DNA of 64,000 nucleotides from Nitrosospira sp. Is2 (GCF_033095785.1 NZ_CP137134.1:2976001-3040000); one strand, 5' to 3'. Positions 17,466-27,773 are shown, counted from the stretch's first letter. Program-made: numbers and translations. Notes: a model not told the origin generated them from the letters alone.

Positions 17466-19145
17466 ATGACAAAGTATGTATTTGTAACCGGTGGTGTCGT
17501 CTCTTCCTTGGGAAAAGGCATCGCAGCGGCCTCTCTAGCAGCTATCCTCGAAACGCGCGGCATCAACGTTACGCTTCTGAAACTGGATCCTTATATCAAT
17601 GTGGATCCCGGCACCATGAGTCCCTTTCAGCACGGCGAGGTATTTGTTACCGAAGACGGAGCCGAAACCGACCTTGACCTTGGCCACTATGAGCGCTTCA
17701 TCAGCGGCAAGATGAGCAGGCTCAACAATTTCACCACCGGCCAGATTTATGAGAGCGTGATCAAGAAGGAGCGTCGCGGCGACTATCTCGGCGGGACGGT
17801 GCAGGTCATTCCTCACATCACGGACGAAATCAAGCTCCACATCAAGGCTGGCGCCGGGAATGCCCAGGTGGCTATCGTCGAGATCGGCGGGACCGTAGGC
17901 GATATTGAATCGCTACCTTTTCTGGAAGCCATCCGTCAGATGGCGGTACAACTGCCGCGCGAGGATACCTGCTTCATTCACCTCACCTTGCTGCCGTACA
18001 TCACCTCGGCGGGGGAGTTGAAAACCAAGCCGACACAGCATTCGGTCAAGGAGTTGCGCGAAATCGGCATTCAGCCCGACGTGCTGCTCTGCCGTGCGGA
18101 CCGCGAGCTCCCGGCTGCGGAACGGCGCAAGATCGCGTTGTTCACCAACGTGCGGGAAGAGGCGGTGATTCTGGCCGTGGATGTTGACAGCATTTACAAG
18201 ATTCCTGCTCTGCTGCACGACCAAATGCTGGATGAAATCGTTTGCCACAAGCTGAGTATTCTTGCAAAAGCGGCCAATCTCGGCACCTGGAAGAAACTGG
18301 TGCATGCATTGGAAAACCCTCAACGGACGGTGGAAATCGCGTTGGTAGGTAAATACGTGGATCTCACCGAATCGTATAAATCCCTGTCGGAAGCGTTGAT
18401 TCATGCCGGCATTCATACCCGCAGCGAGATCAATATTCACTATATGGATTCGGAGGCCATCGAGAAAAATGGAACCGATTGCCTGATGGGGATGGATGCG
18501 ATCCTGGTTCCGGGTGGTTTTGGCAAACGCGGGGTTGAGGGCAAGATCATGGCCATCCGCTACGCACGAGTGAACCGCGTTCCTTATCTGGGTATCTGCC
18601 TGGGCATGCAGTTGGCGGTAATAGAATACGCGCGCGACAAGGCTGGAATGGAAGGCGCCCACAGTACCGAGTTTCATCCTGAGACGCCATACCCCGTGAT
18701 TGCGCTTACTACCGAATGGCGCACCCGCGAGGGAAATCTGCAGCTTCGAAATGCGGAGTCGGATCTTGGTGGCAGCATGCGCCTGGGCGGGCAGGAATGT
18801 CTCCTGAAGGAAGATGCACTTGTCCGCAGGATTTATGGTTCAGACAAAATCGTCGAACGGCACCGCCATCGTTATGAAGTGAATACCGAATATATTTCCC
18901 GTCTGGAACAGGCAGGGCTCCGTATAAGCGCTGTGTCCGCGGGTGAAGGCTTGTGCGAGATGATCGAGTTGCCTGAAGCGGAACATCCCTGGTTTGTCGC
19001 TTGCCAGTTCCATCCGGAATTTACTTCCACTCCCAGAGCAGGGCATCCGCTGTTCGCGGCATTTATCGAGGCTGCTGCCAATTTCGCGAATAAACCACTC
19101 CCTGTCGAGGCAGCGCTATCAGGTAGAGTGAAGAACATCGCGTAA
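17466..19145 (+). CDS. pyrG: CTP synthase
   Basis: Makes CTP from UTP, ATP and glutamine. The 559 residues have the synthase domain (MTKYVFVTGGVVSSLGKGI, DPYINVDPGTMSPFQHGEVF) and a C-terminal glutamine amidotransferase with YLGICLGMQLA (nucleophile Cys) and CQFHPEF (His, Glu). The open frame extends to 17379, but the family starts exactly at MTKYVF. The next gene is eno, a common order. See the note on the missing ribosome binding site. Confidence 0.98.
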   Translation: MTKYVFVTGGVVSSLGKGIAAASLAAILETRGINVTLLKLDPYINVDPGTMSPFQHGEVFVTEDGAETDLDLGHYERFISGKMSRLNNFTTGQIYESVIKKERRGDYLGGTVQVIPHITDEIKLHIKAGAGNAQVAIVEIGGTVGDIESLPFLEAIRQMAVQLPREDTCFIHLTLLPYITSAGELKTKPTQHSVKELREIGIQPDVLLCRADRELPAAERRKIALFTNVREEAVILAVDVDSIYKIPALLHDQMLDEIVCHKLSILAKAANLGTWKKLVHALENPQRTVEIALVGKYVDLTESYKSLSEALIHAGIHTRSEINIHYMDSEAIEKNGTDCLMGMDAILVPGGFGKRGVEGKIMAIRYARVNRVPYLGICLGMQLAVIEYARDKAGMEGAHSTEFHPETPYPVIALTTEWRTREGNLQLRNAESDLGGSMRLGGQECLLKEDALVRRIYGSDKIVERHRHRYEVNTEYISRLEQAGLRISAVSAGEGLCEMIELPEAEHPWFVACQFHPEFTSTPRAGHPLFAAFIEAAANFANKPLPVEAALSGRVKNIA

Positions 19146-19373
19146 CCATCAACAAAATAAAATCAGCAGTGAAGCTTTCACGGGATGCCATTCCCGACTG
19201 AAGATCCTCAATGATCAGATCAAACGAATATTTGTAACCATCCAGCCGATTTGTGAGTCAGGCGGCGTGCCCCAGCGCCGGGCGAGGCTTCACTGTCAGG
19301 ATTGCTTCCGGCAACGCCTGTGAATACTCAGGAAAACACTTTCAATTACAAACGAGACCCAGGGAAAAATAGC

Positions 19374-20657
<1,284 letters not shown>

Positions 20658-20702
20658 GCAGGGGTCCATCGCGCCGCACGTGGCCTATGCAGAGATCTTT
20701 CG

Positions 20703-20984
20703 TTGAAAATATTGACGCTTATACTCATCGCCCTGGTTGCCCTGCTGCAATACCCGTTGTGGCTGGGGAAGGGGAGTTGGCTTAAAGTATGGGAAATCGA
20801 TCAGCAGGTGACGCGGCAACACGAAATAAACCAGAAACTGCAAATGCGCAATGCCGCGCTCGATGCGGAAGTGCGCGACCTCAAACAGGGTCATGAAGCC
20901 ATTGAAGAGCGAGCGCGCAGCGGGTTAGGCATGATCAAGCAAAACGAGATTTTCTTTCACATTGTGAATGAAAAGAATGACTGA
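20703..20984 (+). CDS. ftsB: cell division protein FtsB
   Basis: Small bitopic divisome protein (93 residues) that forms a complex with FtsL and FtsQ. The N-terminal membrane helix (ILTLILIALVALLQYPLWLG) is followed by GKGSWLKVWEIDQQV and a coiled coil (about 33-70) ending in EERARSGLGMIKQNEIFFHIV, all diagnostic. It starts with TTG. The eno-ftsB order is widely conserved. Confidence 0.93.
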   Translation: MKILTLILIALVALLQYPLWLGKGSWLKVWEIDQQVTRQHEINQKLQMRNAALDAEVRDLKQGHEAIEERARSGLGMIKQNEIFFHIVNEKND

Positions 20985-21023
20985 TATATCCCGTTACCAT
21001 ATCCGCGCGAGCCGAATGGTTGC

Positions 21024-21044
21024 TGTTACTGAGCTCCAGTAGCA
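21024..21044. terminator. hairpin between convergent ftsB and PEP-CTERM gene
   Basis: TGTTACTG pairs with CAGTAGCA (8 bp including one T-G wobble) around a 5-nt loop, followed by TTTCG. It sits in the 89-base gap where the two genes meet. Confidence 0.35.
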
Positions 21045-21073
21045 TTTCGAATCCTTTCTCCCATGGACAGCCG

Positions 21074-21919
21074 TCAGGCTTTGCGACGGCGGGCTGTTGC
21101 GCTCATACCGAGAAGACCAACGGCAAGAAGTCCCAGCATACCAGGCTCTGGCACGGCAGTGGCACCGCGAAGATTTGTCGTGCCTTGGTAGCACCATGCT
21201 CCCGCGGTAGCCGTTCCATTGGCACAACCGGTGGTGAGCCCGCCAGCCACGTCGAACGGGTTAAGGAAAAAGTTATTAAACGAACTGGTGAGCGCGATAT
21301 CCGCCTTGCCTCCCATTGCATCTGAAATACCGTTTGCATTTAGAAACGAGATCACAGAAGCATCTCCCGGGCCGGCAACATCAAATAAACCGAAACCGCT
21401 GCCGCTCAATGTTGTCCCGGTCAGTAAGCCGGCGCCATTAAGCACAGCCGTTGGATCAGCTGCACCACCAAGATTGGCATGCCCCGTCAGTGTCACCCAA
21501 GGGTTTCCGCCATTGAAAGACTGAATCGTAGCAATATTGGTTGGCGAGTCCTGATTAAATAGATTCAGCGGTGAGGTATTGGTAAAAAAAACGGAGACGG
21601 TGGCGCTTGTAAATTCAACGTAAGAAGGTGAGAAATTTTGGGAATTGTTAAATGTGGCGGTATAAAACAAGCCGCAATTACCGCTCCCGTTAGCGCAATA
21701 GGTGTTATCACCGTTGATGGTAGTGATATAACCGTAGACTGATGCGCTTTGTCCGTTACCGGTGACGAAGGTTTGGGCCAGCGTCGCAGTTTCAAGATGA
21801 GTCTTGCCCGGATTTGCACCCAGCGTTCCAAAATCTACACCGCCCACGATGATCGCCGATGCCGGAGCCGAAACTGCGATTCCGAGGGCGGTGATAAGCG
21901 GAGCTAGAGTTCTATTCAT
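21074..21919 (-). CDS. PEP-CTERM sorting domain protein
   Basis: A secreted 281-residue protein. A signal peptide (MNRTLAPLITALGIAVSAPASA) is followed by a Gly/Asn/Thr-rich body, and the C-terminus has the exosortase signal VPEPGMLGLLAVGLLG with a basic end (ARRRKA). Such proteins are cut and anchored or released by exosortase, usually in exopolysaccharide-forming bacteria. No exosortase lies in the window. The ATG at 21919 has AAGGA at 7 nt. The body matches no domain I recognise. Confidence 0.88.
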   Translation of the reverse strand: MNRTLAPLITALGIAVSAPASAIIVGGVDFGTLGANPGKTHLETATLAQTFVTGNGQSASVYGYITTINGDNTYCANGSGNCGLFYTATFNNSQNFSPSYVEFTSATVSVFFTNTSPLNLFNQDSPTNIATIQSFNGGNPWVTLTGHANLGGAADPTAVLNGAGLLTGTTLSGSGFGLFDVAGPGDASVISFLNANGISDAMGGKADIALTSSFNNFFLNPFDVAGGLTTGCANGTATAGAWCYQGTTNLRGATAVPEPGMLGLLAVGLLGMSATARRRKA

Positions 21920-22483
21920 CATATGATCCTTCAAAATTATAAAACCAGTTGTTAAACCAGTAGTCCATATTACGCAGTTGCTCAAGCTTTACTATTGGAC
22001 CGAAGTACACCTCGGCAACAAGACCGTGCCGTGGAGGCTCGAAAGGTAACCAGGCGAAAGGCAACTACGCTTCAATGGGAGAGGGCGGGGTTGCGTGGAC
22101 GCAGCGGCACGGTACGCTGTATCGCGAGTGCGCGCTGTTACCACAGCGGATCAGAAGTGAAGCTCGGTCGCGCAGCGTGGGTCTAGACGGAGGAAATGCG
22201 TAAATTGAACTGGGGGCGCGGGAGGGGGCCTCGATTGAATTGGTTCCGTTATCGGCCATGGATTGTAATTTGGCACGATGCAAACAGAGCCCGCTCGCGT
22301 TCCTTGCTCAGCGGTATCAGGCCGAGGATGGTTCAGGCATTCTCGCCCTGCCAGACAAAGCAGCTCTGTCGAAGTTCTACTCCCAGATAAACACGGTTTA
22401 TTGACGCAGGGTCAGCGGCGGGTCCGTGTGTTGAGTGGGGTGATTGAAGACCTTCTACACCAGCCCGAGAAAAGTCAATTGAC
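21920..22483. other. intergenic region with a possible coding remnant
   Basis: Between the PEP-CTERM gene and the metal ABC permease. On the plus strand one frame ending at a TGA near 22403 (from an ATG near 22260: MDCNLARCKQSPLAFLAQRY, continuing about 28 residues) has protein-like composition. It has no ribosome binding site or recognised family. It may be a remnant of a longer gene. Nothing else is seen. Confidence 0.25.
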
Positions 22484-23392
22484 TCAAATCCGGGTTTCGT
22501 TTTGTTCCATACCTCTACGTGGGAGGGTGGTCTGACCAGAATGGTGTCGCCGGTGGAGATAGCGATGCGCTACGCGTCGGCCGTGGACATGGCTGGTCAA
22601 CCATGTCAGGCAGAATAGCGCCGCGCCGAACAATACGATGGTGGCGCCGGAGGCGGTATTGAAGGTATAACTTAAATACATGCCAGCTACCCCCGTTATC
22701 GCGCCGATAATCAGAGAATAGATCAGCATGCGGCTGAAACAATCCGTCATTAGGCGAGCCGTCACCGCAGGGGTAATCAGTGTGGCAGCGATCATGGTGA
22801 CGCCGACCACGTTCATGGAAGCAATGATCGCCAGCGTAAGCAGGAACGAAAACATCAACTGTACAAGTCCCGTTCTGATCCCGAATACCTGTGCCGCGTC
22901 GGGATCGAAAGTTGAAAAAAGCAACGGCCTGTACATGAAGAATATCGCTAGCACGGTGGACAGTGAAACCAATGCGATAACCACCAAGTCGCCACTGGTG
23001 ATCCCCAGGATGTTGCCGAACAGGGCAGCCTCGAAACTCTGGTTAAAGGTGCGAACGTGGCTGATGATGGCCACGCCCAAAGCAAAGATTGCGGTGGTTA
23101 CAATACCGATTGCGGCGTCCTGTTTTATTCTGCCGTTTTTTGTGATGCGGTTGATCAATAACGTAGCCAGCAAGCCCATCGCCCCGGCTCCGGCATAGAA
23201 GTTTTGATTGAGCATGAAACCGACGACCGCGCCCCCAAATGCCGCATGCGACAATCCGTGCCCAACATAACTCATGCCGCGGAGTATCACGTAAGCGCCG
23301 ATCAGGCCGCAAAAAGATCCCACCATAAGCGCCGCAAGAAGTCCATGGCGGAAAAATTCATACTCCAGCGGCTCAAGCAGAAAATCGATCAT
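22484..23392 (-). CDS. metal ABC transporter permease (ZnuB/MntB type)
   Basis: A 302-residue permease with about eight helices of the ABC-3 family (RGMSYVGHGLSHAAFGG; ASMNVVGVTMIAATLITPAVTARL). Such permeases import Zn, Mn or other divalent metals. The cytoplasmic C-terminus is unusually His/Arg-rich (HVHGRRVAHRYLHRRHHSG). It overlaps the ATPase gene by 4 bases. Being divergent from a TonB receptor that leads to nikR, it might carry nickel, but zinc is equally allowed by the sequence. Confidence 0.9.
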   Translation of the reverse strand: MIDFLLEPLEYEFFRHGLLAALMVGSFCGLIGAYVILRGMSYVGHGLSHAAFGGAVVGFMLNQNFYAGAGAMGLLATLLINRITKNGRIKQDAAIGIVTTAIFALGVAIISHVRTFNQSFEAALFGNILGITSGDLVVIALVSLSTVLAIFFMYRPLLFSTFDPDAAQVFGIRTGLVQLMFSFLLTLAIIASMNVVGVTMIAATLITPAVTARLMTDCFSRMLIYSLIIGAITGVAGMYLSYTFNTASGATIVLFGAALFCLTWLTSHVHGRRVAHRYLHRRHHSGQTTLPRRGMEQNETRI

Positions 23393-24219
23393 GCGTGACC
23401 GCCCCGAAATAGCAAAGGCGTGCTATTTGCAATCAAAAGGTGGTCTTCATGCCGGACGATAACGATGTCCCCGCCATATGTCCTGGTCAGAATATCGCTG
23501 GTGAAAATATCGCGTGGCTGACCCTCCGCCACTACCCCATTGTTAAAGCAAATAACCCAGGGCAGATGGGAAGCGACCGCGTTAAGGTCATGCGTGGTGA
23601 GCAAAATGGTGATGCCTTCGCTATTGATATCGCCAAGCAGATGCAACACCTCATGCTGGGTCTTGATATCGACGCCGGAGGTGGGCTCATCCAGTACCAG
23701 GAGAGGTGGATTGTTCACCAGCGCACGGGCAAGAAACGCGCGTTGGCGTTGTCCCCCGGAAGTGTTCGATATGTGATGATGCAGGCATCGGTAAATACCC
23801 AGCCTGTGAGCCAGTTCCTGCACGCGCTCGCGCTCTTCCCTGCTCGGCCATGGCCATAGCCGACTACTGGTGTAGAGGCCCATCATGATCACCTCTTCTA
23901 CCGTGACGGGAAAACTCCAGTCCACGCTTCCCAGTTGGGGGACGTAGCCGATCTCGCCGGGTGGAACGGCGCCAACCGCCTGTCCATGCAGAAGCACCTC
24001 GCCACGCTGCACGGGATGAGTGCCCAGAATGGTCTTGAGTAGTGTGGTTTTACCACATCCCGTCGGGCCCACCACCCCGGCAAAACGGCCGCTTGCAATA
24101 CCAAGGGATAGGCCGGCGAACACGGTGTGGCCGTCATAGGCCGCCGTAACGTCGCTCAGGCTGACCGCGAGGTTTTCCCGCGAGTTATGGGTATGGGCTG
24201 ATATTGCTGGTGTCGACAT
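23389..24219 (-). CDS. metal ABC transporter ATP-binding protein
   Basis: ATPase of the metal importer (276 residues). It has Walker A GPTGCGKTTLLK, signature NTSGGQRQRAFLARAL, Walker B LLVLDEPTSGVD and the H-loop LLTTHDLNAV. The gene overlaps the substrate-binding gene by 35 bases and the permease by 4, so the three form one operon in the order binding protein, ATPase, permease. Confidence 0.92.
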   Translation of the reverse strand: MSTPAISAHTHNSRENLAVSLSDVTAAYDGHTVFAGLSLGIASGRFAGVVGPTGCGKTTLLKTILGTHPVQRGEVLLHGQAVGAVPPGEIGYVPQLGSVDWSFPVTVEEVIMMGLYTSSRLWPWPSREERERVQELAHRLGIYRCLHHHISNTSGGQRQRAFLARALVNNPPLLVLDEPTSGVDIKTQHEVLHLLGDINSEGITILLTTHDLNAVASHLPWVICFNNGVVAEGQPRDIFTSDILTRTYGGDIVIVRHEDHLLIANSTPLLFRGGHA

Positions 24220-25207
24220 TTGCCATGCAATCCGAATTGCCTCCCAGCGCCCCCGTCATAATGGTCATGTTGTTTGCCATCATCCCGATAAAGGAATTGC
24301 GAGGAGCGCCGGGCAACTCGTCATCCGAGAGCTGATCGACGAACTTGACGCCCGTTTCACGCGCGATTTGCTCCATTACCTTACTTGGGAAAACCTCGGA
24401 GCCGAAAATGGCCGGCACATTTTCCTTTTTTATCTGCTTGATGATGCGAATGACTTCCCGGGGTCGCGGCTCGGAAAAATCGGAGGGCTGTATGGCCGCA
24501 ACCACTTTCATGCCATAACGCGGTGCGAAGTAGGCAAAGGAATCATGATAGGTCACGAGCTTGCGGTTGTTTTCCGGAATGGAGCGAACGCAATCTGAAA
24601 TGGCTTTGTCCAGTTTGCGCAGCTTGCTCAAATACTCGGCGGCGTTCGCCACGTATCCCTCCTTGTGCGCGGGATCGAGCTCGATCAGACCGTCCCGGAT
24701 TATTTCCGCATAGCGCATTGCCAGCGCGATGTTGGGCCACAGGTGGGGGTTGGGGTGACCGTGTTCGCGCGGGAAGCTGAAATCGTAGCGCCAATCTTCC
24801 CGGGGCAATGCGCGATTGCCAAGCTGCAGGATTGCCGTTTCCTTACCCTTCACCTTTTCCGCCAGTTTTACCGTGGGCAACTCAAGGTCCAGGCCATTTA
24901 CGATAATGAGGTCGGCAGATGCCAGCAGCTTCGCATCCGTTGGGACCGGCTCGAAGGTGTGCGAGTCGGTTCCGTCCGGGACGATTCCTGTCACGGTTAC
25001 GTAGTCCGCGCCGATATTCCGGACCATATTGGTGATGGGAGCCACCGTGGTGACGACGATCGGTTTTTTGGCGTTATCGCCATAAGCGCGATTGCAAAAT
25101 GGCAACGCCAGCAGTACCAATAAAAACACCGAGGTGAACCACCCCGACTTCGCCGTTATTGCAATTCTAAAAGAGAGGTAAGAATGGCTGGGCATCATCA
25201 AGCACAT
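24185..25207 (-). CDS. metal ABC transporter substrate-binding protein (ZnuA/TroA type)
   Basis: Periplasmic metal-binding protein (340 residues) with a signal segment (SGWFTSVFLLVLLALPF) and the cluster A-I fold. Likely metal ligands are the His in DGTDSHTFEPVPTD, the His in REHGHPNPHLWPN, the His in TYHDSFAYF and an acidic residue in the last lobe. It lacks the long His/Asp-rich loop of classic ZnuA. Start taken at the ATG at 25207; 25198 is possible. The metal is undetermined. Confidence 0.88.
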   Translation of the reverse strand: MCLMMPSHSYLSFRIAITAKSGWFTSVFLLVLLALPFCNRAYGDNAKKPIVVTTVAPITNMVRNIGADYVTVTGIVPDGTDSHTFEPVPTDAKLLASADLIIVNGLDLELPTVKLAEKVKGKETAILQLGNRALPREDWRYDFSFPREHGHPNPHLWPNIALAMRYAEIIRDGLIELDPAHKEGYVANAAEYLSKLRKLDKAISDCVRSIPENNRKLVTYHDSFAYFAPRYGMKVVAAIQPSDFSEPRPREVIRIIKQIKKENVPAIFGSEVFPSKVMEQIARETGVKFVDQLSDDELPGAPRNSFIGMMANNMTIMTGALGGNSDCMANVDTSNISPYP

Positions 25208-25451
25208 CAAGATAATCCGTAACCGGCCAAGAAACGGGCATCAAGGCATCAGCCACCCCATTCCCCACCCTTGGCTCCACAGGCTTTATAGACTGAAAAG
25301 CCTACCATCAATGCAATGTCGAGAATGTAGGGAATCCCTGACAAGGGGTTCACTTATTCTTACGGCTGGTTTTAACATTCCCTGACATACGGCGCGGTTA
25401 GCTATGTCGTATCTTAGCCATGGGCGCCTCATGGACTCCGCTCTGCGGGGG

Positions 25452-25477
25452 GAAGTATTAAAAAATCGTAATACTTC
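25452..25477. promoter_or_regulatory. perfect inverted repeat, candidate metalloregulator operator
   Basis: GAAGTATTA-N8-TAATACTTC, a perfect 9-bp palindrome with an AT-rich centre. It lies in the divergent region between the metal ABC operon and the TonB receptor, 78 bases before the receptor start. NikR is the obvious candidate because nikR follows the receptor, but the spacing is not that of the E. coli site (GTATGA-N16-TCATAC). Confidence 0.55.
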
Positions 25478-25485
25478 TTACGTTT

Positions 25486-25518
25486 TTGTATTGGCGTCCT
25501 GACCTTCGGTCAATACAA
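25486..25518. promoter_or_regulatory. second inverted repeat upstream of the TonB receptor
   Basis: TTGTATTG-N17-CAATACAA, a perfect 8-bp palindrome. Its core GTATTG-N17-CAATAC is close in layout to the E. coli NikR operator (GTATGA-N16-TCATAC). The spacer contains TGACC-TTC-GGTCA, so in RNA it could also form a nested hairpin. It lies 36 bases before the receptor start. Confidence 0.5.
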
Positions 25519-25554
25519 CAAGAATCAGCGAAGCGGTTTGAGCGTGGACCGGTT

Positions 25555-27660
25555 ATGAATCAAGCGTTGCAGTTGCAGGACCGTAGTCGCATATATTTAA
25601 CTCGCCCGCGCTGGCGACACGCTATCAGACGCGCTCTCATCCTTGCCGGAATGATCTTGCCGGCGACGATCCAGGCGGCGGGTATCCTGACTTTGAATGA
25701 AGTGGAAGTCCGTGCAAATGCCAGGAGCCTGATTGGAGCGGCCAATTCGGCATCCGAGGGCACGGTTCTTAGACGACAGCTTGAGCAGCGTACGGTGTAT
25801 CGACCGGGGGAGCTGTTCGAAACCGTTCCGGGCCTCATCGTCACGCAGCATAGCGGCGAGGGCAAGGCGAACCAATACTTCGCCCGCGGCTTCAACCTCG
25901 ATCATGGAACCGATTTGAGAATTACCGTGGATGGCATGCTGGTTAACCAGCGCTCGCACGGGCACGGGCAGGGCTGGGCCGATACGAACTTCATCATTCC
26001 TGAACTGGCGAGTGGATTGCAATATCAAAAGGGCCCCTATTACGCGGATCAGGGCGATTTTTCTTCGGCCGGCGCGGTCACCATGAACTATGTGGACAAG
26101 CTGCCGACCGGTATCCTCAACTATGGCGTGGGGCAGCAGGGTTTTATGAGAGGACTGGTTGCAAAGTCGCATGAAGCGGGCGCTGGGAATGTGCTGTACG
26201 CATTCGAACTCCTCACCAAGGACGGACCCTGGGTAAAAGACGAGAATTACCGCAAGTTCAACGGGGTGCTGCGCTACAGCCAGAATACCGGGGCAACCCG
26301 CTTTAATATTACTGCGATGGGTTATGGAGGGAGCTGGAATGCCACCGACCAGATCCCCCAGCGTGGGGTGGCGAGCGGTTTCGTGTCGCGCATGGGCGCG
26401 ATCGATCCGAGCGATGGCGGGGAATCCCATCGCTTCAGCCTGTCAGCCGCACTGCAGCATGCGAGCGATTATGGAATCACGCGGATCAATGTCTATACCA
26501 TCCATAGCAATCTCGCCCTATTTTCGAATTTTACCTACTTTCTCGACGATCCCATCAATGGGGACCAATTTTCCCAAATAGACAAACGTTTTCAGTCCGC
26601 TTTAAACCTGAGCCATGCCTGGGTAAACCGGGTTGCGGGCTTAGCGTTCGAGAGCACCGCGGGCGTTCAGTTTCAGAATGACGTGATCGACAACGGGCTT
26701 TTAAGCACCCGGCAGCGCCAGACGTTATCGACTGCGCGCAGGGATCATATACTCGAAAATAGTACCGGGCTTTATTACCAGAACAGCGTGCAATGGCTTG
26801 AGAAATTCCGCACCGTCGTCGGGGTTCGCTCGGACTTTTACTGGTTCGATGTCACAAGCGACAACCCCGCCAATTCCGGCAGCCAGTATGACAGCATCAC
26901 CAATCCCAAGCTTAGCCTTATATTCGGGCCCTGGGCTAAGACCGAGTATTACTTCAACTACGGCGGCGGTTTCCACAGCAACGACGCGCGCGGAACCACC
27001 ATTACAATAGATCCAAAATCCGGCGATCCGATAAACAAAGTCAGTCCGCTCGTCCGTTCCACTGGCTATGAAGCTGGACTGCGTACCGCCATTATTCCCG
27101 GCCTGCAGGCATCGCTTGCATTTTTCCGTCTCGACCTGGCATCGGAGCTGTTATTCGTTGGCGACGCGGGGACCACTGAAGCAAGCCACCCCAGCAAGCG
27201 TGAGGGTGTTGAGGTCTCCGCGTTCTACATGCCAAACAACTGGCTTACGGTAGACGTTGACTATGCGCTCACGAAGGCGCGATTTACCACTTCGGACCCG
27301 GCGGGTAATCACATACCAGGCGCCCCCACCGGAGTGGGTAAGCTGGCGATCGCGGTGGACAATATGGGTCCGTTTTTCGGCAGCATGCAGTTCCGCTATT
27401 TTGGCAAACGTCCATTGATCGAAGACAACAGTGTCCAGTCGGATAACACCATGACGGTTAATGGCCAGATCGGGTTCAAAATCGATAAAAAGCTTCGCAT
27501 TGCTGTGCAAGTGTTCAATCTTCTGGATACAAAAGCCCATGCCATCGATTACTTCTACACCTCCAGGCTGCCGGGCGAGGCCGCCTCAGGCGCGGCTGAC
27601 AGGCATTTTCACCCGATTGAAAGCCGCTCATTCCGGATCAATCTGGTGGCAAATTTTTAA
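25555..27660 (+). CDS. TonB-dependent outer-membrane receptor, probably for nickel
   Basis: A 701-residue receptor with a long signal region (basic N-terminus, then ALILAGMILPATIQAAG), a plug domain (RPGELFETVPGLIVTQHSGEGKANQYFARGFNLDHGTD) and a beta-barrel ending in FRINLVANF. There is no STN domain. The plug carries SHGHGQGW, a possible metal contact. The ATG at 25555 is chosen for the signal peptide. nikR lies 113 bases downstream and a metal ABC operon is divergent. Nickel transport is an inference from context; FrpB4 and FecA3 of Helicobacter are known NikR-controlled precedents. Confidence 0.85.
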   Translation: MNQALQLQDRSRIYLTRPRWRHAIRRALILAGMILPATIQAAGILTLNEVEVRANARSLIGAANSASEGTVLRRQLEQRTVYRPGELFETVPGLIVTQHSGEGKANQYFARGFNLDHGTDLRITVDGMLVNQRSHGHGQGWADTNFIIPELASGLQYQKGPYYADQGDFSSAGAVTMNYVDKLPTGILNYGVGQQGFMRGLVAKSHEAGAGNVLYAFELLTKDGPWVKDENYRKFNGVLRYSQNTGATRFNITAMGYGGSWNATDQIPQRGVASGFVSRMGAIDPSDGGESHRFSLSAALQHASDYGITRINVYTIHSNLALFSNFTYFLDDPINGDQFSQIDKRFQSALNLSHAWVNRVAGLAFESTAGVQFQNDVIDNGLLSTRQRQTLSTARRDHILENSTGLYYQNSVQWLEKFRTVVGVRSDFYWFDVTSDNPANSGSQYDSITNPKLSLIFGPWAKTEYYFNYGGGFHSNDARGTTITIDPKSGDPINKVSPLVRSTGYEAGLRTAIIPGLQASLAFFRLDLASELLFVGDAGTTEASHPSKREGVEVSAFYMPNNWLTVDVDYALTKARFTTSDPAGNHIPGAPTGVGKLAIAVDNMGPFFGSMQFRYFGKRPLIEDNSVQSDNTMTVNGQIGFKIDKKLRIAVQVFNLLDTKAHAIDYFYTSRLPGEAASGAADRHFHPIESRSFRINLVANF

Positions 27661-27722
27661 ACCCTTTATACTTTTTTACCTCATAAATTTCCAGTAAATA
27701 AAGGGTTCGTTCAGTAACCCTT
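27660..27722. other. three-part inverted repeat between TonB receptor and nikR
   Basis: Segment A AACCCTTTAT (27660-27669) can pair with B ATAAAGGGTT (27698-27707). B also contains AAGGGTT, which pairs with C AACCCTT (27716-27722) across an 8-nt loop. Only one pairing can form at a time. No T run follows. It may end receptor transcription, act as an attenuator ahead of nikR, or be an operator. Confidence 0.45.
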
Positions 27723-27773
27723 CGCGATCAACAAAAGATGGTGCGTCAACGAATAAAACTGGAGCAGATCACT

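Noticed and set aside
17913..18677. 254-codon open frame opposite pyrG
   Set aside because: Antisense to pyrG and without family motifs.
25208..25554. Cobalamin riboswitch before the TonB receptor
   Set aside because: I looked for the conserved B12-box and saw none; the region holds palindromes instead.
25597..26430. 277-codon open frame opposite the TonB receptor
   Set aside because: Antisense shadow; the plus-strand receptor is unambiguous.
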